Counted from the stretch's first letter, positions 8,018 to 18,644 are shown. The stretch is DNA of 64,000 nucleotides from Flavobacterium sp. MC2016-06 (GCF_009711165.2 NZ_WMID02000010.1:1-64000); one strand, 5' to 3'. Notes: a model not told the origin generated them from the sequence alone. Numbers and translations: made by a program.

Positions 8018-9202
8018 ATGGAACAAACATTAAGATGGTTCGGACCAAATGATCCTGTTTCTTTATCAGATATTTTACAAACCGGAGCAACTGGAATTGT
8101 AACCGCATTACATCATATTCCCAACGGACAAGTTTGGAGTATTGAAGAAATCATCAAACGAAAAGTAGAAATCGAACACCAAAACGGTGATCCTAAAAAA
8201 GGCGCTTCGGGTTTAACTTGGTCTGTTGTAGAAAGTATTCCCGTGCACGAAGACATTAAAAAACAAACTGGAAAATATCTGGAATACATCGAAAATTATA
8301 AAGAAAGCATTAGAAACTTAGCTTTGTGCGGTATCACTTGTGTCTGCTATAATTTTATGCCGGTTTTAGACTGGTCAAGAACTGATTTATCTTATGAATT
8401 GGCTGACGGATCTAAAGCACTTCGATTTGATATTAATGCTTTTGCTGCTTTTGAATTGTTTATTCTAAAAAGACCAGGCGCAGAAAATGAATATTCGGCA
8501 GAACAAACTCAAAAAGCAAAAAGCTATTTTGAAGCGATGACCGATGCTGAAAAAGTAAAACTACAGCAAAACATTCTGGCTGGACTTCCGGGCGCAGAAG
8601 AAGCCTATTCTGTAGAAGATTTTCTGGTTACTTTAAGCGGTTACAATCATATTGACAGACAAGCTTTAAAGGAAAATCTTTTCTTCTTCTTAAAAGAAAT
8701 AATTCCTGTTGCAGAAAGTAAAGGCGTTTTAATGGCAATTCATCCAGACGATCCTCCCTACCCGATTTTAGGACTTCCGAGAGTCGTAAGCACCGAAGAA
8801 GATTTAATGGAATTAATGAATGCTGCTCCATCAAAATCTAACGGTTTTACAATGTGTACAGGTTCGTACGGTGTAAGAGCCGATAATGATCTTCCGGGCA
8901 TTGTAAGACGTCACGGTGACAAAATGAATTTTATTCACCTTAGAAGCACTGAAAGAGACGCAGAAGGCAGTTTCTACGAAGCCAATCACTTAGAAGGCGA
9001 TGTTGATATGTATGAGGTTGTAAAAGCGATTATTGAAGTTGAAAAAAGAAACAACAGCAATTTGCCAATGCGCCCCGATCACGGTCATCAAATGCTGGAT
9101 GATTTGAAGAAAAAAACAAATCCGGGTTATTCTGGAATTGGCCGTTTAAGAGGTTTAGCAGAATTGCGAGGCCTTGAAATGGGAATTAAGAAATCTATTT
9201 AG
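8018..9202 (+). CDS. uxuA: Mannonate dehydratase
   Basis: A 394-residue protein with UxuA features throughout: the N-terminal [16 protein letters not shown], the metal-site region around [32 protein letters not shown], the GSYG segment after NGFTMCTG, and PDHGHQM near the C-terminus. It dehydrates D-mannonate to KDG using a divalent metal. The length matches the family. It forms a catabolic unit with the preceding SDR and aldolase and supplies the strongest evidence that the locus handles glucuronate rather than galacturonate. Confidence 0.95.
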   Translation: MEQTLRWFGPNDPVSLSDILQTGATGIVTALHHIPNGQVWSIEEIIKRKVEIEHQNGDPKKGASGLTWSVVESIPVHEDIKKQTGKYLEYIENYKESIRNLALCGITCVCYNFMPVLDWSRTDLSYELADGSKALRFDINAFAAFELFILKRPGAENEYSAEQTQKAKSYFEAMTDAEKVKLQQNILAGLPGAEEAYSVEDFLVTLSGYNHIDRQALKENLFFFLKEIIPVAESKGVLMAIHPDDPPYPILGLPRVVSTEEDLMELMNAAPSKSNGFTMCTGSYGVRADNDLPGIVRRHGDKMNFIHLRSTERDAEGSFYEANHLEGDVDMYEVVKAIIEVEKRNNSNLPMRPDHGHQMLDDLKKKTNPGYSGIGRLRGLAELRGLEMGIKKSI

Positions 9203-9218
9203 AAATCTACATAGAGTC

Positions 9219-9251
9219 AGCTTTGTCAAAGTTTTAAACTTTGACAAAGCT
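9219..9251. repeat. AGCTTTGTCAAAG hairpin
   Basis: A perfect stem AGCTTTGTCAAAG / CTTTGACAAAGCT with a short loop lies 17 bp after the uxuA stop. It is the same element as at 4061, 28881, 29155, 29504 and 61589. There is no long T tract. Confidence 0.8.
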
Positions 9252-9422
9252 TAAATTTTTCATCTGGAAACATAGAAGTAAGAGAATTAAACCACCTCAA
9301 ACCGTACAAAAACTATATTTCTAGATTCAATAAATTAAGCTTGAAAAAAGTTTTTATCACTTTTTATAACCGCTTCAAGTCTTTACACAAACTTACTATA
9401 ATGCTGCTAACAACTACCTACC

Positions 9423-11102
9423 ATGAATATTCCAAACCAACTTATTGGAAAATACTACTATTTATTCTTCTGCGTTTTTCTAATTTTTATACTTATTCCC
9501 ACAAACTCAAGAAGTCAAAATTTACCTAAAATATTAAGTTCAAACCAAAAAACAACTGCCGCTTATTTACCCGATTTTAGTTACGCTGGTTATCATTTTG
9601 GAGAAACAAATCTTCCTGATTTTCAAGGAAAAATAATTAATGCCACCGATTTTGGCGTCAAAGCAAATGATGCTTTAGACGACTCTAAGGCTTTACTAAA
9701 AGCCATAAAAGCAGCAACTGAAACCGAAGGAAATGTCATTCTGCAGCTTCCTTCTGGAAAACTAATTTTAAGTGACATTCTCTACATCGAAAGAAGTAAT
9801 TTTGTGCTTCGCGGCGCTGGTTCTGGCGAAAACGGAACCGAAATTTACTGCCCAAGACCGATGATGTATCTTAAAGATCCAGCATCTTTGGCAGAACTTA
9901 GAGAATACTTAACCACTTTTGATAAAAGACAGCGCGAGCCAGAAAACAATATCGATCTGCCGTTTTCGCAATATGCTTGGTCTGGAGGTTTTATCTGGAC
10001 ACAGATTCCGACAGAACGCGTAAAATCGTATTTAGATAAATATGAACCAACGCCTAACATTCTTGCCAAAGTAAGCACGGGAAATATGGGCGAACATGTT
10101 ATTGCAGTTTCAGAAGTTAAAAACTTAAAAATTGGTGATATTGTAGAACTTCAGTTATTTAACAAAGACGGCGAAAACGGCGAAATCATTACTGATTTAT
10201 ACAAAGGCGCAAAAGTAAAACCAGGTTCTCATCATTGGAATTTTCCGAAACTTCCAATCGTAAGACAGCAAGTTGAAATCACTAAAATTTCGGGTTCTAA
10301 AATCACGATAAAAACACCTCTGACTATTTCAATAAAACCAAGTTATCAGGCACAATTGGTAGAATGGAAACATTTGAATGAAGTTGGAATCGAACATATA
10401 AAATTTACTTTTCCAGATATTCCGAGAGTCGCACATCACGTTGAACCCGGAAACAATGCCATTTTTCTAACCCGAATTTTTAACAGCTGGGTAAAAGACA
10501 TCACCATTACCAATGCCGACAGCGGCATTTTGGTTGAAGAAGTTGCTAACACAACGATTCAAGATATTGTAACCGATGGAAATCATATGGCGCATTATAC
10601 GGTTACGCTTGGCGGTGTGCACAATATTTTAGTCAAAAATCTAAAAATTTACAACAAAGCCGTTCATCCGTTAAGCTTTAATACGTTTGCAACCAAAAAC
10701 GTTTATCAGAATTGTGAAATCTTTGCAGATCCTGTTTTAGACCAGCATTCCGGTGCTAATCATCAAAATTTATTCGACAATATTACTGTGCATTTTTCTC
10801 CTGATAAAAACAATAGTTACGCTTTATTTGGCGGTGGTGGTGCCGATTACTGGAAACCCTCACACGGCCCTTTCAGTACTTTTTGGAATTTGAATATTAA
10901 GGTTGAAAATCCTTTTGATGCTGCAAAACCTATTTTGCTTTACGGAATGAAAGATGGCGCTTTTGCTAGAATTATCGGCGTAAACGGAAATGCAAAATTT
11001 GAAGTCAAATACGATCCAGATCCTTACGTTGAATTTCTAAATCAATCAATGGAAAAAGTTCCGTCATTGTACGATTATCAGCTGAAAAAACGATTAAAAT
11101 GA
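9423..11102 (+). CDS. Secreted right-handed beta-helix protein (pectate-lyase-3-like), candidate polysaccharide lyase
   Basis: A 559-residue exported protein. A hydrophobic signal segment (about 10-32) is followed by a Pectate_lyase_3-like start (INATDFGVKANDALDDSKALLKAIKAA region, about 72-100) and repeated short beta-strand rungs typical of a parallel beta-helix. Late segments include DGNHMAHYTVTLGG, HSGANHQNLFDN and FGGGGADYWKPSHGP, rich in His, Asn and Asp. No catalytic set can be named. No other lyase is seen in the locus, while GH88 needs unsaturated lyase products, so this is the best candidate for the depolymerising enzyme. A GH28-like hydrolase or a non-catalytic binding protein are alternatives. 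Confidence 0.6.
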   Translation: MNIPNQLIGKYYYLFFCVFLIFILIPTNSRSQNLPKILSSNQKTTAAYLPDFSYAGYHFGETNLPDFQGKIINATDFGVKANDALDDSKALLKAIKAATETEGNVILQLPSGKLILSDILYIERSNFVLRGAGSGENGTEIYCPRPMMYLKDPASLAELREYLTTFDKRQREPENNIDLPFSQYAWSGGFIWTQIPTERVKSYLDKYEPTPNILAKVSTGNMGEHVIAVSEVKNLKIGDIVELQLFNKDGENGEIITDLYKGAKVKPGSHHWNFPKLPIVRQQVEITKISGSKITIKTPLTISIKPSYQAQLVEWKHLNEVGIEHIKFTFPDIPRVAHHVEPGNNAIFLTRIFNSWVKDITITNADSGILVEEVANTTIQDIVTDGNHMAHYTVTLGGVHNILVKNLKIYNKAVHPLSFNTFATKNVYQNCEIFADPVLDQHSGANHQNLFDNITVHFSPDKNNSYALFGGGGADYWKPSHGPFSTFWNLNIKVENPFDAAKPILLYGMKDGAFARIIGVNGNAKFEVKYDPDPYVEFLNQSMEKVPSLYDYQLKKRLK

Positions 11103-11105
11103 TAT

Positions 11106-11272
11106 TTTTTGCCACAGATTAAAAGGATTAAAAGGATTTTTTTTTCGCCACGAATTACACCAATTTTCACAAATCATTGCGTTTAAAAATTAGTGGAAAT
11201 TTGTGTAATTCGTGGCAAAAAAATCCTTGAAATCTGTGAATCCCGATAGTTATCGGGAGTGGCAAAAAAAAC
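11106..11272. repeat. Intergenic inverted repeats with GCCACGAATT arms
   Basis: Nested complementary segments are present: CGCCACGAATTACAC against GTGTAATTCGTGGC, with outer GCCACAGATT and AATCTGTG stretches, and a CCCGATAGTTATCGGGA hairpin near 11245. They occupy the gap before the hybrid two-component gene. Confidence 0.65.
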
Positions 11273-11299
11273 AATTCTCTACCCAATAACTCGATCGCT

Positions 11300-14200
11300 A
11301 TGAAATACAAAATAGTTTTTCTGGTTTTACTATTTATCTCGGGAAATATTTATTCCCAAAATAAATTTCGTCTCAAAAATATCTCTACGACCGATGGGCT
11401 TTCGCAGAGTTCTGTCATTGCCATTCATCAAGATAAATTTGGGCAGATGTGGCTTGGTACGCGCGATGGACTGAACAAATACGACGGAAGTAAATTCACG
11501 ATTTTTAGGAATGATGTCAACGATAAAACATCTATTAGTAACAATGATATTTTGGCCATTGAAGAAGATAATACAGGTAAAATCTGGGTTGGAACTTACA
11601 ACGGACTCAATTGCTACGATCCTGTTTCAAACACTTTTAAAAGGTATCTGCATTCTAATACAAACCATACCATTAGCAGTAATGGGGTTTGGTCCATAAA
11701 AGATATAGATGATGAACTTTGGCTTGGAACCTCAAAAGGATTGAATATTTATAATAAAAAAACAGGGCAGTTTACTTCTGTTTATAATGTAGATGAAAAT
11801 GATAAAACACTTCCAAGCAATAATATTTTTAGCATTATAAAAACTAAAAAAGGCGAAATATGGCTTGGTACGAGCAAAGGTTTATGTCAATTAATGAGTC
11901 GAAAAAACGGCAGATTTTCTTTTAAAAACTATCCTTTAAATAATAGTGATTTATTAAACGTTCAGGCTGTTATTGAAGATACTTCGGGAAATTTATGGAT
12001 TGGGACTAAAAATAAAGGGGTGCTTAAATTTGATAAAAAATCGAATAGTTATGTTTCTTTTTTATCGAATGAAAAATTCAACGAAATCAATACTAATATT
12101 CGTTCGTTAGCCTTTGACAATGACGGATCTTTGTGGATTGGCGCTTATGATGGTATTTATATTTATGGAAAAGATCAGAGTCTTCAAAAAATAAATAACA
12201 GCAATAACAGCAACGGAATCGATAAAGTAAAATCGGTTTTTATTGATAAAAAAGGTTCCGTTTGGATTGGCTGTTATTACAAAGGCGTAAATATTTGGGA
12301 TATTTCAAATGTGAATTTTTCGAATTACAATCAGAATTCTAAAAAGATTCCGATGAGTTTTGATGTAGTAAGTTCGATTATTGCCGATAAAAAAAACAAT
12401 ATTTATTTTGGAACTGAAGGCGGCGGGATTACTGTTTTCAATAAAAACTCCGAAAATACTACTTACATTAACAGTAAAACTGGGCAGACGAACAAAGACG
12501 ATATTAAATCGATGTGTCTTGTTGGTGATATTTTATGGATTGGAACTTTCGCCAAAGGGTTATCGGCTTACAATACGGTTTCAAAAAGAATGGAAGACAA
12601 CAGAATTGCTGCTGCTCTAAATACTTTATTGAAAGAATCTGGCGTTTATTCGGTCAAAGCCGAAGAAAACGGCATTCTTTGGATTGGTACTTTTGGTAAA
12701 GGTTTAATACGCTATGACACTAATTTAAAGACTTTTCAAACCATATTAGATGACAATACAAAACCCAACTCACTCACCAATAATACAGTTAGAACTATTT
12801 TAATCGATGAGAAAAAAGGAGTTTGGATTGGTACATTGAGCGGGTTAAATTACATCCCGACACCCAATTTCAATCCAAATAAATATACCGTAAATCATTA
12901 TTTCTTTGATCAGCCGACTTTAACTGGCGATGATATTTTGACCTTATTTCAAGACAGCCAAAAGAAAATATGGGTGGGAACAAAAGGAAAAGGACTTCAT
13001 TATTTTGATGGAAAAAAATTCAATAAAATCAATTTAAAAGTTGGAAACACAGCCATTACTTCAATACATTCTATTCTTGAAGACGATGATAAAAACCTAT
13101 GGATCAGCTCTAACCAAGGAATTATAAAATACAATACGAAGTTAAAAACAACTGCGCTTTACGATCAAAAAGACGGTTTAGCAAGTAATGAATTTAATGA
13201 TAATGCGGCTTTAAAATTAGATTCCAATCAATTCTATTTCGGAAGTCCGTCTGGAGCAACTTATTTTGATGCTAAAAAAATTACTTTAAATCGATTTGCA
13301 CCTCAGGTTTTAATTACCGATTTGAAAATCAAAAATGAAATCATTGATCCTAATCATCGCGACGGAATTTTAGAAAAAAGCATTGGTTACACCAAAACTA
13401 TAACATTGCCTTATGACAAAGCTAATTTTACCATAAGTTTTGCAATTCCGAATTACATTCGATCTAAAAACAATCAATACAGTTATCGTTTAACAGGTTT
13501 AGAAAATAACTGGACAACAACCAAAAATACCGAAGCCATATTTGCGATTCAGAATCCGGGAACTTATGTTTTTGAAGTTCGCGGTGCTAACAATGACGGC
13601 GTTTGGAACAAAACTCCAACAACTTTAACGGTTATTGTAAATCCTGCTCCGTGGCGCAGTATGTGGGCGTTTTTGCTTTATGCGATTGTGATTGGTTTAG
13701 GTTTATACGGTTTAATTTGGATTATGAAATCTAAAGCGCGTTTGAAACAAAAATTAGATTTAGAATATTTGGAAGCTAAAAGAAATGAAGAAAACAATAT
13801 TGCTAAACTGGATTTCTTTACGAATATTTCGCACGAATTTAGAACGCCTTTAACTTTAATTCTTGGGCCTTTACAGCAAATTCTAGCCAATTATAACGGA
13901 ACGAATGAAATGTATAAAAAGTTATTGGTTATTGAAGGAAGTGCCAATCATCTTTTGAGTTTAATTAATCGTTTAATGGATTTTAGAAAACTTGAAAATC
14001 ATCAGGTTACGCTGGAATCTGCCAACGGAAATATTGTAAAATTTACCAAAGAAATCTTTCTATCTTTTATAGAATATGCCAAAGACGGCGGTTACAATTA
14101 TACTTTTGAATCTTCTGATGAAGAAATTCTGGTTTATTTTGACCGTTATAAACTGGAGCGTGTTTTTTACAATTTGATTTCGAATGCTTTTAGATATACT

Positions 14201-15394
14201 CCAAAAGGCGGTACTATTCATTTGAAAATTTCACACAATAACGAAAACATCTTTATTGCCATTGAAGATTCGGGCGTTGGAATTGCGAAAGAACATATTG
14301 ATAAAATTTTCGATTTGTTTTTTGAAATTCCGATGCACAACAACGTTCAGAAAAACTACAATAAAGGAACCGGAATTGGTTTGTCTATTGTAAAAAACAT
14401 TGTAAAACTGCACAAAGGAAACATTGATGTTGTCAATAAAACCGCAGAAGAAGGCGTTGTCTTTACCGTGACTTTACCGCTTGGGCGTGAACATCTTTTG
14501 GACAGCGAAATTATTGAAGATTTTAGAATAAGCGATGATATTGAGCAATATGCTGCACAGTTGGAAACTTCTGAAATTATTGAACCCGAAGATATTGAAG
14601 ATTTTGTAGTGAATGACGAGAAGCAGACTATTCTAATTGTGGAAGATCATAAAGTGCTTCGCAAATTCATGAAAAACCTCCTCAAGCAAGATTACAATAT
14701 TATTGAAGCTGAAAATGGTAAAATCGCATTTGAAAAAGCATTAAAATACGTTCCGAATTTAATTATCAGCGATGTCATTATGCCCGAAATGGTAGGAACT
14801 GAACTTTGCTCTAAAATAAAAGAAAACCTTAAAACGAGCCATATTCCGGTAATTCTGCTTACTTCGAGAACTTCTTTGGTTTATAAATTTGAAGGTTTAG
14901 AAAGCGGCGCTGATGATTATATTAGTAAACCTTTCAATTTAATTGAATTTAAGCTCCGCGTAAAAAACCTTTTAAATTCAACTGAACGTTTAAAAGCGAA
15001 ATTTAGCAGCGATGATAATTTTATTCCGTCAGAAATAACCGTTTCTTCATTGGATGAAGAATTATTAAAAAAAGCATTCAAAATTGTAGAAGAGAATATT
15101 TCAAACGAGCAGTTTGATATTCCGTTTTTCTGTTCGGAATTGGGTGTAAGCCGTACGATGTTATTTTTAAAAATAAAAGCTTGGACAAATTATACGCCAA
15201 ACGAATTTATTCACGAAATACGATTAAAACGCGCGGCACAATTATTAGAACAAAACAAATTAACCGTTTCAGAAATAAGTTATAAAGTCGGCTTCAACAA
15301 TCCGAAATACTTCAGCAAATGTTTCCAGAAAAAATATGGTGAAACGCCGTCGCAATTTGCCGACAAATTTTTCAAATCTTCCGCTGTAATTTAA
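11300..15394 (+). CDS. Hybrid two-component system regulator (HTCS)
   Basis: A 1364-residue one-protein sensor-regulator. In order it has a signal peptide (1-19), two beta-propeller blades' worth of Reg_prop repeats (WIGT/WLGT motifs to about residue 650), a Y_Y_Y domain (about 690-775), a transmembrane segment (784-809), HisKA with H845 in NISHEFRTPLTLI, a HATPase domain (about 955-1065), a receiver domain with phospho-acceptor D1158, and a C-terminal AraC-type helix-turn-helix (about 1265-1358). HTCS proteins bind oligosaccharides in the periplasm and activate adjacent susCD genes. It lies just upstream of SusC, so it is the likely activator of 15.6-26.4 kb. A strong terminator follows. Confidence 0.95.
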   Translation: MKYKIVFLVLLFISGNIYSQNKFRLKNISTTDGLSQSSVIAIHQDKFGQMWLGTRDGLNKYDGSKFTIFRNDVNDKTSISNNDILAIEEDNTGKIWVGTYNGLNCYDPVSNTFKRYLHSNTNHTISSNGVWSIKDIDDELWLGTSKGLNIYNKKTGQFTSVYNVDENDKTLPSNNIFSIIKTKKGEIWLGTSKGLCQLMSRKNGRFSFKNYPLNNSDLLNVQAVIEDTSGNLWIGTKNKGVLKFDKKSNSYVSFLSNEKFNEINTNIRSLAFDNDGSLWIGAYDGIYIYGKDQSLQKINNSNNSNGIDKVKSVFIDKKGSVWIGCYYKGVNIWDISNVNFSNYNQNSKKIPMSFDVVSSIIADKKNNIYFGTEGGGITVFNKNSENTTYINSKTGQTNKDDIKSMCLVGDILWIGTFAKGLSAYNTVSKRMEDNRIAAALNTLLKESGVYSVKAEENGILWIGTFGKGLIRYDTNLKTFQTILDDNTKPNSLTNNTVRTILIDEKKGVWIGTLSGLNYIPTPNFNPNKYTVNHYFFDQPTLTGDDILTLFQDSQKKIWVGTKGKGLHYFDGKKFNKINLKVGNTAITSIHSILEDDDKNLWISSNQGIIKYNTKLKTTALYDQKDGLASNEFNDNAALKLDSNQFYFGSPSGATYFDAKKITLNRFAPQVLITDLKIKNEIIDPNHRDGILEKSIGYTKTITLPYDKANFTISFAIPNYIRSKNNQYSYRLTGLENNWTTTKNTEAIFAIQNPGTYVFEVRGANNDGVWNKTPTTLTVIVNPAPWRSMWAFLLYAIVIGLGLYGLIWIMKSKARLKQKLDLEYLEAKRNEENNIAKLDFFTNISHEFRTPLTLILGPLQQILANYNGTNEMYKKLLVIEGSANHLLSLINRLMDFRKLENHQVTLESANGNIVKFTKEIFLSFIEYAKDGGYNYTFESSDEEILVYFDRYKLERVFYNLISNAFRYTPKGGTIHLKISHNNENIFIAIEDSGVGIAKEHIDKIFDLFFEIPMHNNVQKNYNKGTGIGLSIVKNIVKLHKGNIDVVNKTAEEGVVFTVTLPLGREHLLDSEIIEDFRISDDIEQYAAQLETSEIIEPEDIEDFVVNDEKQTILIVEDHKVLRKFMKNLLKQDYNIIEAENGKIAFEKALKYVPNLIISDVIMPEMVGTELCSKIKENLKTSHIPVILLTSRTSLVYKFEGLESGADDYISKPFNLIEFKLRVKNLLNSTERLKAKFSSDDNFIPSEITVSSLDEELLKKAFKIVEENISNEQFDIPFFCSELGVSRTMLFLKIKAWTNYTPNEFIHEIRLKRAAQLLEQNKLTVSEISYKVGFNNPKYFSKCFQKKYGETPSQFADKFFKSSAVI

Positions 15395-15417
15395 ACAAGT
15401 CACTGTTTTCAAGGCTT

Positions 15418-15453
15418 AAAAAAGGGTATCTGTATTTTTAGATACCCTTTTTT
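15418..15453 (+). terminator. Rho-independent terminator after the HTCS gene
   Basis: The stem GGGTATCT (15424-15431) / AGATACCC (15440-15447) is flanked by an A run upstream and followed by six T residues. It separates the regulator transcript from the susC transcript. Confidence 0.9.
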
Positions 15454-15486
15454 GTATTTCTATATCGTTTGCGACATCTAAATTTG
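15451..15486 (+). promoter_or_regulatory. Candidate susC promoter (TTTG ... TAAATTTG)
   Basis: TAAATTTG at 15479-15486 matches TAnnTTTG, and a TTTG lies at 15451-15454 with a 24-bp spacer, slightly longer than usual. The predicted start near 15493 coincides with a small ORF start at 15491. It sits directly after the terminator, as expected for the susC promoter. Confidence 0.45.
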
Positions 15487-15490
15487 CGGT

Positions 15491-15583
15491 ATGAAAATCA
15501 AAAAAACAAAATTCTTAGTCCTGCAAATTCTATTTGTACTGATGATAATAGGAATGAGTTTATTGCTTTTTTATTTTATCTAA
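15491..15583 (+). CDS. Putative 30-residue hydrophobic peptide upstream of susC
   Basis: An ATG-initiated ORF of 30 codons plus stop. It encodes a short basic N-terminus (MKIKKTK) followed by about 20 strongly hydrophobic residues, as in a single-pass small membrane protein. It ends 25 bp before the susC start. The candidate promoter would place the transcription start at or just after its ATG, so it may be leaderless or untranslated. Function unknown. Confidence 0.35.
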   Translation: MKIKKTKFLVLQILFVLMIIGMSLLLFYFI

Positions 15584-15607
15584 CGCTAACCTTAAACCAA
15601 AAAATGA

Positions 15608-18600
15608 ATGTTCACAAAACGAAAAATCAAATCGCTTAAATGGTATTTGCTGGTATGTTTTTTACTAGCGAATATTGTTATGAATGCACAGGAGAGAAAA
15701 GTCACCGGAAAAGTTACTTCCAGCGAAGACTTACTCGGGCTTCCTGGTGCTAATGTTTATGTAAAAGGATCTTCCGTTGGAGGTTCTACGGATATGGATG
15801 GAAATTACAGTGTTTTTGTTTCTGAGAAAAATGCCGTTTTAGTTTTCAATTTTGTGGGTTATCAAACTATAGAAATTCCTGTGGGAAACAAAACTGTAGT
15901 AAACGTAAGCTTAAAACCAGATACAAAAAATCTAGACGAAGTAATAGTTGTGGGTTACGGTACACGTAAAAAGAGTGATATTACAGGTTCTGTATCTTCT
16001 GTTACGGCAAAAGAGCTGACTGCTTATCCTTTACTTAATGCAGAACAAGCTTTACAAGGTCGTGCTGCGGGTGTTGCCGTACAATCTAACAATGGCGGTG
16101 AGCCGGGCGCTCCTGTAAAAATTAGAGTTCGAGGCGGCACTTCTATCAATGCGAGCGGAGATGCGCTTATTGTTGTAGACGGTTTTGCAGGTGTTTCTAT
16201 GCCAGCGCCTCAAGATATTGCTTCTATCGAAGTACTTAAAGATGCTTCGGCAACGGCAATTTACGGTTCTAGAGGTTCAAACGGAGTTATTATGGTGACA
16301 ACCAAAAAAGGAAAACCCGGAAAACCTGTTATCGAATTCAGCAACTCTACTTCTGTACAATCTGTAAACAATAAATTGGATTTATTAAACGCAGATCAAT
16401 TTGCCAAATACAGACAAAGTTTTACGACGCACACACAAGGACCTGCAAACACAGATTGGCAGGATGTAATTTATCGTGACGGAATGGTTTCGAATACGCA
16501 ATTGTCTTTTTCTGGTGGTTCTGATAAAATGAGATATTATGTTTCTGGAAATTACTTCAATCAAGATGGTGTTGTTATAAATTCTGGAATCGATAGATAC
16601 ACGATTGTAAGTAATCTTGAAGCCGATTTGTCTGACCGTTTTAAAATTGGTTTGAACACTTTTCAAAGTAAACAAAACAAAGATGGAATTATTTCTCAAA
16701 CAGGCGCTGGAGGAACGGGTGCCGCAGGGGTAATTGCAGCAGCATATCGATTTATGCCTGACAAAGGAATTTACAATGCAGACGGAACCTATACTTCAAC
16801 AGCGCCAATTGGTGATGATATTGATAATCCGTATGCAACTGCAATGGAAAACATTTTAGAAATCGTTTCTATTGTAAACAGAAACAATTTCTTTGCAACT
16901 TATAAATTTACCAAAGATCTAGAGTTTAAAACTACCTTAGGTTTATCAGATTCAAACTCACAAACCGGACGATATATTCCGTCAACCTTAATTGCAGGAA
17001 AAAATATCAAAGGAGAAGCTTCGGTGAATAACAGTAGAAACTCTTCTTTCTTGACCGAAAATTATCTTACCTACAAAAAAGAGATTATAGAGAAGGGAAT
17101 TTTGACGGTTCTTGGAGGTTATTCGTATCAAAAAAATAAAAGCGAAACGTCTTATGCAGCTTCCAGAGGTTTCTTAACCAATACAAACTCGTATCATAAT
17201 TTAGGCGCTGGAACTGTATTTTTAAAACCCGATTCTTCTTTATCTGAAACAGAATTAATCTCCGCTTTTGGAAGGTTAAATTTTGATTACGATGATAAAT
17301 ACTTATTGACTTTTACGGCAAGAAGAGACGGTTCTTCAAGCTTTAGTGAAAACTATAAATACGGAACTTTCCCGTCTGGAGCAATTGGATGGAATATTGG
17401 TAAAGAAAATTTCTTAAAAGAAAACAAAACCATTTCTAATCTTAAACTAAGAGCAAGTTATGGAGCAACAGGAAATCCATCAATTGGCGCCTACTCTACC
17501 CTTTCTCGTTTTTCTGAAATTTATGATGTGAGCGGTGACGTGATTGTAAATGCGGTGCAGTTGACTTCATTAGACAATCCGAATTTAAAATGGGAAACTT
17601 CATACCAGCAGGATTACGGTATTGATTTAGGTTTGTTTGACAACCGAGTAAGCCTAACTGCCGATTATTATAAAACGATTACCAAAGATTTATTGTTCAA
17701 CAGACCTTTACCGGGAGTTTCTGGAATTGCCTCTCAGTTGCAAAACGTTGGAGAACTAGAAAATAAAGGTTGGGAATTGGGAATAAATTCTAAAAACTTT
17801 ATTGGTAAAGATTTTACTTGGTCGACTAGTTTTAATATTTCTTCAAACAAAAACAAAGTCCTAAAATTAGCCGATAATAAAGATTTATTAATCAACTCTA
17901 CACCCGGGCATTTCCTTGCAACAGATTCTCAAATCTTAAGAGTCGGACAGCCAGTTGGTGCGTTTTATGGTTTTGTTTATGATGGCGTAATTCAGCAGGG
18001 AGAAACCGTTCTTCCAGGAAATTTTGAAACGGCTCCAGGCGGTGAAAAATTTAAAGATGTAAACGGCGACGGAAAATTAGATTCGAGCGATAAAACCATT
18101 ATCGGAAACCCAAATGCCGATTTCATCTTCGGTTTAAACAATGATTTCACTTATAAAAATCTTGATTTCAACATCTTCTTTCAAGGTTCAGAAGGCAACC
18201 AAATCTTAAATTATACTTTAATGGAATTGGCTTCGGGAAATAACAATGCTACAACTGAGGTTTTGGATGCTTGGACTCCAACACACACAGACACTAATGT
18301 TCCTGCAAATGCGGCTAGAACTAAAAGAGTTACTTCGAGATTTGTTTATGATGGAAGTTACATTCGTCTAAAAAACATTTCTATTGGTTATAGTTTAGAT
18401 GATAAAATAGTTTCTAAAATGGGATTGAGTAAAGTTCGTTTTTACTTCAGTGCACAAAACTTATGGACGATTACAGATTATCCGGGTTCTGATCCAGAAA
18501 CTAGTTATCTAAATGATACCAATGCCAGAAGTAATACCAACTTAGGTTTGGAATATGGAAGTTACCCAAATGTGAGAACATTTACTTTCGGATTTAATAT

Positions 18601-18610
18601 AAAATTTTAG
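15608..18610 (+). CDS. susC: SusC/RagA-family TonB-linked outer membrane transporter
   Basis: A 1000-residue outer membrane protein. The signal peptide ends near residue 27 (MNAQ). A carboxypeptidase-regulatory-like domain (about 30-110) is followed by the plug domain starting with LDEVIVVGYGTRKKSDITGS and VRVRG-type motifs (VKIRVRGGTSIN, YGSRGSNGVI), then a long TonB-dependent barrel ending in a beta-strand with terminal Phe (FGFNIKF). It imports oligosaccharides released at the surface, capped by the SusD partner encoded downstream. The start at 15608 gives a normal signal peptide; the ATG at 15604 is out of frame. Confidence 0.95.
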   Translation: MFTKRKIKSLKWYLLVCFLLANIVMNAQERKVTGKVTSSEDLLGLPGANVYVKGSSVGGSTDMDGNYSVFVSEKNAVLVFNFVGYQTIEIPVGNKTVVNVSLKPDTKNLDEVIVVGYGTRKKSDITGSVSSVTAKELTAYPLLNAEQALQGRAAGVAVQSNNGGEPGAPVKIRVRGGTSINASGDALIVVDGFAGVSMPAPQDIASIEVLKDASATAIYGSRGSNGVIMVTTKKGKPGKPVIEFSNSTSVQSVNNKLDLLNADQFAKYRQSFTTHTQGPANTDWQDVIYRDGMVSNTQLSFSGGSDKMRYYVSGNYFNQDGVVINSGIDRYTIVSNLEADLSDRFKIGLNTFQSKQNKDGIISQTGAGGTGAAGVIAAAYRFMPDKGIYNADGTYTSTAPIGDDIDNPYATAMENILEIVSIVNRNNFFATYKFTKDLEFKTTLGLSDSNSQTGRYIPSTLIAGKNIKGEASVNNSRNSSFLTENYLTYKKEIIEKGILTVLGGYSYQKNKSETSYAASRGFLTNTNSYHNLGAGTVFLKPDSSLSETELISAFGRLNFDYDDKYLLTFTARRDGSSSFSENYKYGTFPSGAIGWNIGKENFLKENKTISNLKLRASYGATGNPSIGAYSTLSRFSEIYDVSGDVIVNAVQLTSLDNPNLKWETSYQQDYGIDLGLFDNRVSLTADYYKTITKDLLFNRPLPGVSGIASQLQNVGELENKGWELGINSKNFIGKDFTWSTSFNISSNKNKVLKLADNKDLLINSTPGHFLATDSQILRVGQPVGAFYGFVYDGVIQQGETVLPGNFETAPGGEKFKDVNGDGKLDSSDKTIIGNPNADFIFGLNNDFTYKNLDFNIFFQGSEGNQILNYTLMELASGNNNATTEVLDAWTPTHTDTNVPANAARTKRVTSRFVYDGSYIRLKNISIGYSLDDKIVSKMGLSKVRFYFSAQNLWTITDYPGSDPETSYLNDTNARSNTNLGLEYGSYPNVRTFTFGFNIKF

Positions 18611-18644
18611 TCTAATAGAAACCGTTGCGTATAATTTTTTTTTC

